Assembly (NCBI GenBank): GCA_003487005.1
Contig: DNFG01000238.1
Span: forward strand, 1 to 6,643
From: Bryobacterales bacterium
GTDB taxonomy: Bacteria; Acidobacteriota; Terriglobia; Bryobacterales; Bryobacteraceae
Length of the DNA stretch: 6,643 nucleotides
Direction of reading: 5' to 3'
Shown here in pieces: positions 5,592 to 6,643 of the stretch (positions are counted from its first letter, which is position 1; each line of letters begins with the position of its first letter). A model generated the notes under the pieces. That model was not told the origin of the DNA, did not search any database, and worked only from the letters and a program-made list of their open reading frames with translations. The position numbers were made by a program, and so were the translations under genes.

Positions 5592-6590
5592 ATGACCAGC
5601 AAACTGGGCCGGGTTCTCACCGCGCGCGAAATCATGAGCCTTGTCTCGGGCGATCTCGAGAAGGTGGAAGAGAACCTGCGCCTGGAATCAGTGGGGAGCG
5701 TGGACTCGGTCTCGCAGATTGCCCAATACCTGCAGAGCAATGGGGGCAAGCGGTTGCGTCCGATGCTGCTGCTGGTGACGTGCCGACTGTTCCAGAAGCC
5801 CGACGCGCAAGCGATTCAGTTGGGGACGGTGGTGGAGTTGATCCACGCGGCCACGCTGGTTCACGACGATGTGATCGATGAAGCGGACACGCGGCGCGGG
5901 AAACCTTCGGCCAATGTGCTGTGGGGGAACCACACTTCGGTGCTGGCGGGCGACTGGCTGTACATGCAGGCGTTTCAGATCGCGCTTCGCCTGCAACGTT
6001 TTGACGTGCTGGAACTTCTGATCACGCTGACGCAGCAGATGGTGGATGGTGAACTGTTGCAGCTTGAGCGGATCGGCAAAATCGATATCAGCGAAGCGGA
6101 TTCGATGGAACTGCTGGACCGGAAGACGGCGAGTCTGTTTTCAGCCTGCACAAAGCTGGGTGCGATCGCGGGCGGTGGCGATGCGCGCGAGCAGGCTCTG
6201 CTGGGCGATTTTGGCTGGAATCTGGGGATGGCGTTTCAGATGGTGGACGATATCCTCGATTTCACGAGCCGGGAATCGGTGCTCGGGAAGCCGGTGGGCA
6301 ACGATCTGCGCGAGGGCAAGGTCACGTTGCCGTTGATCTACGCACTTGAAACCGCGAGCGCAGCCGAGCGGGAGCAGGTGGCTTCGGTGTTGCGAAGCAA
6401 CAGCTACGACGAGGTTCCCTTCGCGACGATCCTGGAGATCGTCAACCGCCACGGTGGCATCGAGCGGACCCGCAAGCGTGCGAACGAATTCACGGCGAAG
6501 GCGCGGACGCTGCTCGAGGTCTTCCCCGAGTCCCCGGCACAGCGGGCGCTGCTGGCGGCGACGGATCTGGTCGCCGACCGCGACCGTTAA
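5592..6590 (+). CDS. ispB: Long-chain trans-polyprenyl diphosphate synthase (octaprenyl/heptaprenyl type)
   Basis: The enzyme condenses isopentenyl diphosphate units onto an allylic primer to make the all-trans chain used as the quinone side chain, probably acting in the cytosol near the membrane. The 332-residue product has the family motifs in order: GGKRLRP (51-57); the first Asp-rich motif, HDDVIDEADTRRGKP (91-105; Asp92, Asp93, Asp96); GDWLY (120-124); the helix carrying GELLQL (153-158); KTASLF (178-183); and the second Asp-rich motif, FQMVDDILDF (215-224; Asp219, Asp220, Asp223), followed by GKPVGNDLREGKVTLPL. The residue five before the first DDxxD is Ala87, not aromatic, which fits a long-chain rather than a C15/C20 product. 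The exact chain length cannot be read from sequence, and the symbol is by analogy. It follows tatD after 14 bases with its own GGAG, so it is probably in the same transcript but not coupled by overlap. Third-position G is much lower here than at the left end. Confidence 0.93.
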   Translation: MTSKLGRVLTAREIMSLVSGDLEKVEENLRLESVGSVDSVSQIAQYLQSNGGKRLRPMLLLVTCRLFQKPDAQAIQLGTVVELIHAATLVHDDVIDEADTRRGKPSANVLWGNHTSVLAGDWLYMQAFQIALRLQRFDVLELLITLTQQMVDGELLQLERIGKIDISEADSMELLDRKTASLFSACTKLGAIAGGGDAREQALLGDFGWNLGMAFQMVDDILDFTSRESVLGKPVGNDLREGKVTLPLIYALETASAAEREQVASVLRSNSYDEVPFATILEIVNRHGGIERTRKRANEFTAKARTLLEVFPESPAQRALLAATDLVADRDR

Positions 6591-6605
6591 GCACTCCGGT
6601 TCACA

Positions 6606-6611
6606 TACAAT
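6606..6611 (+). promoter_or_regulatory. Possible -10 element (TACAAT) of a downstream promoter
   Basis: TACAAT differs from the TATAAT consensus at one position and lies in the only relatively AT-rich non-coding patch, 15 bases after the ispB stop. I find no convincing -35 hexamer at 16-18 base spacing (the candidate positions read gaccgt, accgtt and ccgtta). It could drive a gene beyond the window or be chance. Confidence 0.25.
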
Positions 6612-6618
6612 GTGGAGC

Positions 6619-6640
6619 AACGCGGCATTGGACCGCGTTT
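6619..6640 (+). terminator. 7-bp inverted repeat after ispB, possible terminator or 5' leader hairpin
   Basis: AACGCGG (6619-6625) and CCGCGTT (6633-6639) are perfect reverse complements separated by a 7-base loop. Only three T residues follow (6638-6640, two of them in the stem) before GGA, so as an intrinsic terminator it is weak unless the sequence beyond the window continues the U-tract. Because it starts 8 bases after the possible -10 hexamer, it could instead be the first structure of a new transcript. The stem is directly visible; its role is uncertain. Confidence 0.35.
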
Positions 6641-6643
6641 GGA

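Noticed and set aside
1..6643. Mobile element, CRISPR array, tRNA/rRNA or attachment site
   Set aside because: No transposase, integrase, spaced direct repeats, tRNA-like cloverleaf or rRNA segment was seen. Nearly all bases are in seven intact or edge-cut genes.

Overview
The window is a compact, entirely plus-strand, high-GC bacterial operon with seven genes and almost no non-coding DNA. Gene content, a very strong preference for codons ending in G, and the protein sequences suggest a Solibacter/Bryobacter-like member of the Acidobacteriota. That placement is an inference from style, not a proven assignment.

From left to right: (1) a probably 5'-truncated protein with a PD-(D/E)xK-like nuclease signature (3-593); (2) a small ACT-domain protein of the COG3603 type (590-967); (3) a SIRT5/CobB-like class III Sir2 deacylase (964-1683); (4) LarC, the CTP-dependent nickel-insertion enzyme of the nickel-pincer cofactor pathway (1680-2834); (5) methionyl-tRNA synthetase with a C-terminal EMAP-II-like tRNA-binding domain (2831-4786); (6) a TatD-family metal-dependent hydrolase/DNase (4783-5577); (7) a long-chain polyprenyl diphosphate synthase (5592-6590). 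The last 53 bases hold a weak -10-like hexamer and a perfect 7-bp hairpin.

The most distinctive feature is physical. The first six genes are joined by five consecutive 4-base stop/start overlaps (GTGA, TTGA, ATGA, ATGA, ATGA), and the seventh gene follows after 14 bases. No internal promoter or terminator is visible, so the set is probably one transcript with translational coupling. By function it is mostly housekeeping: translation (MetRS), nucleic-acid quality control (TatD) and isoprenoid chain synthesis (quinone or undecaprenyl-type side chains). An NAD-dependent deacylase and a nickel-cofactor enzyme sit in the middle. The metG-tatD pair is a commonly conserved neighbourhood; the ACT-Sir2-LarC-MetRS order is less obvious. 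I see no mobile element, CRISPR array, RNA gene or clear defence island. The points most worth following up are the nuclease-like first gene, the Sir2-LarC adjacency (both tied to nicotinamide nucleotides) and the shift in codon use along the operon.
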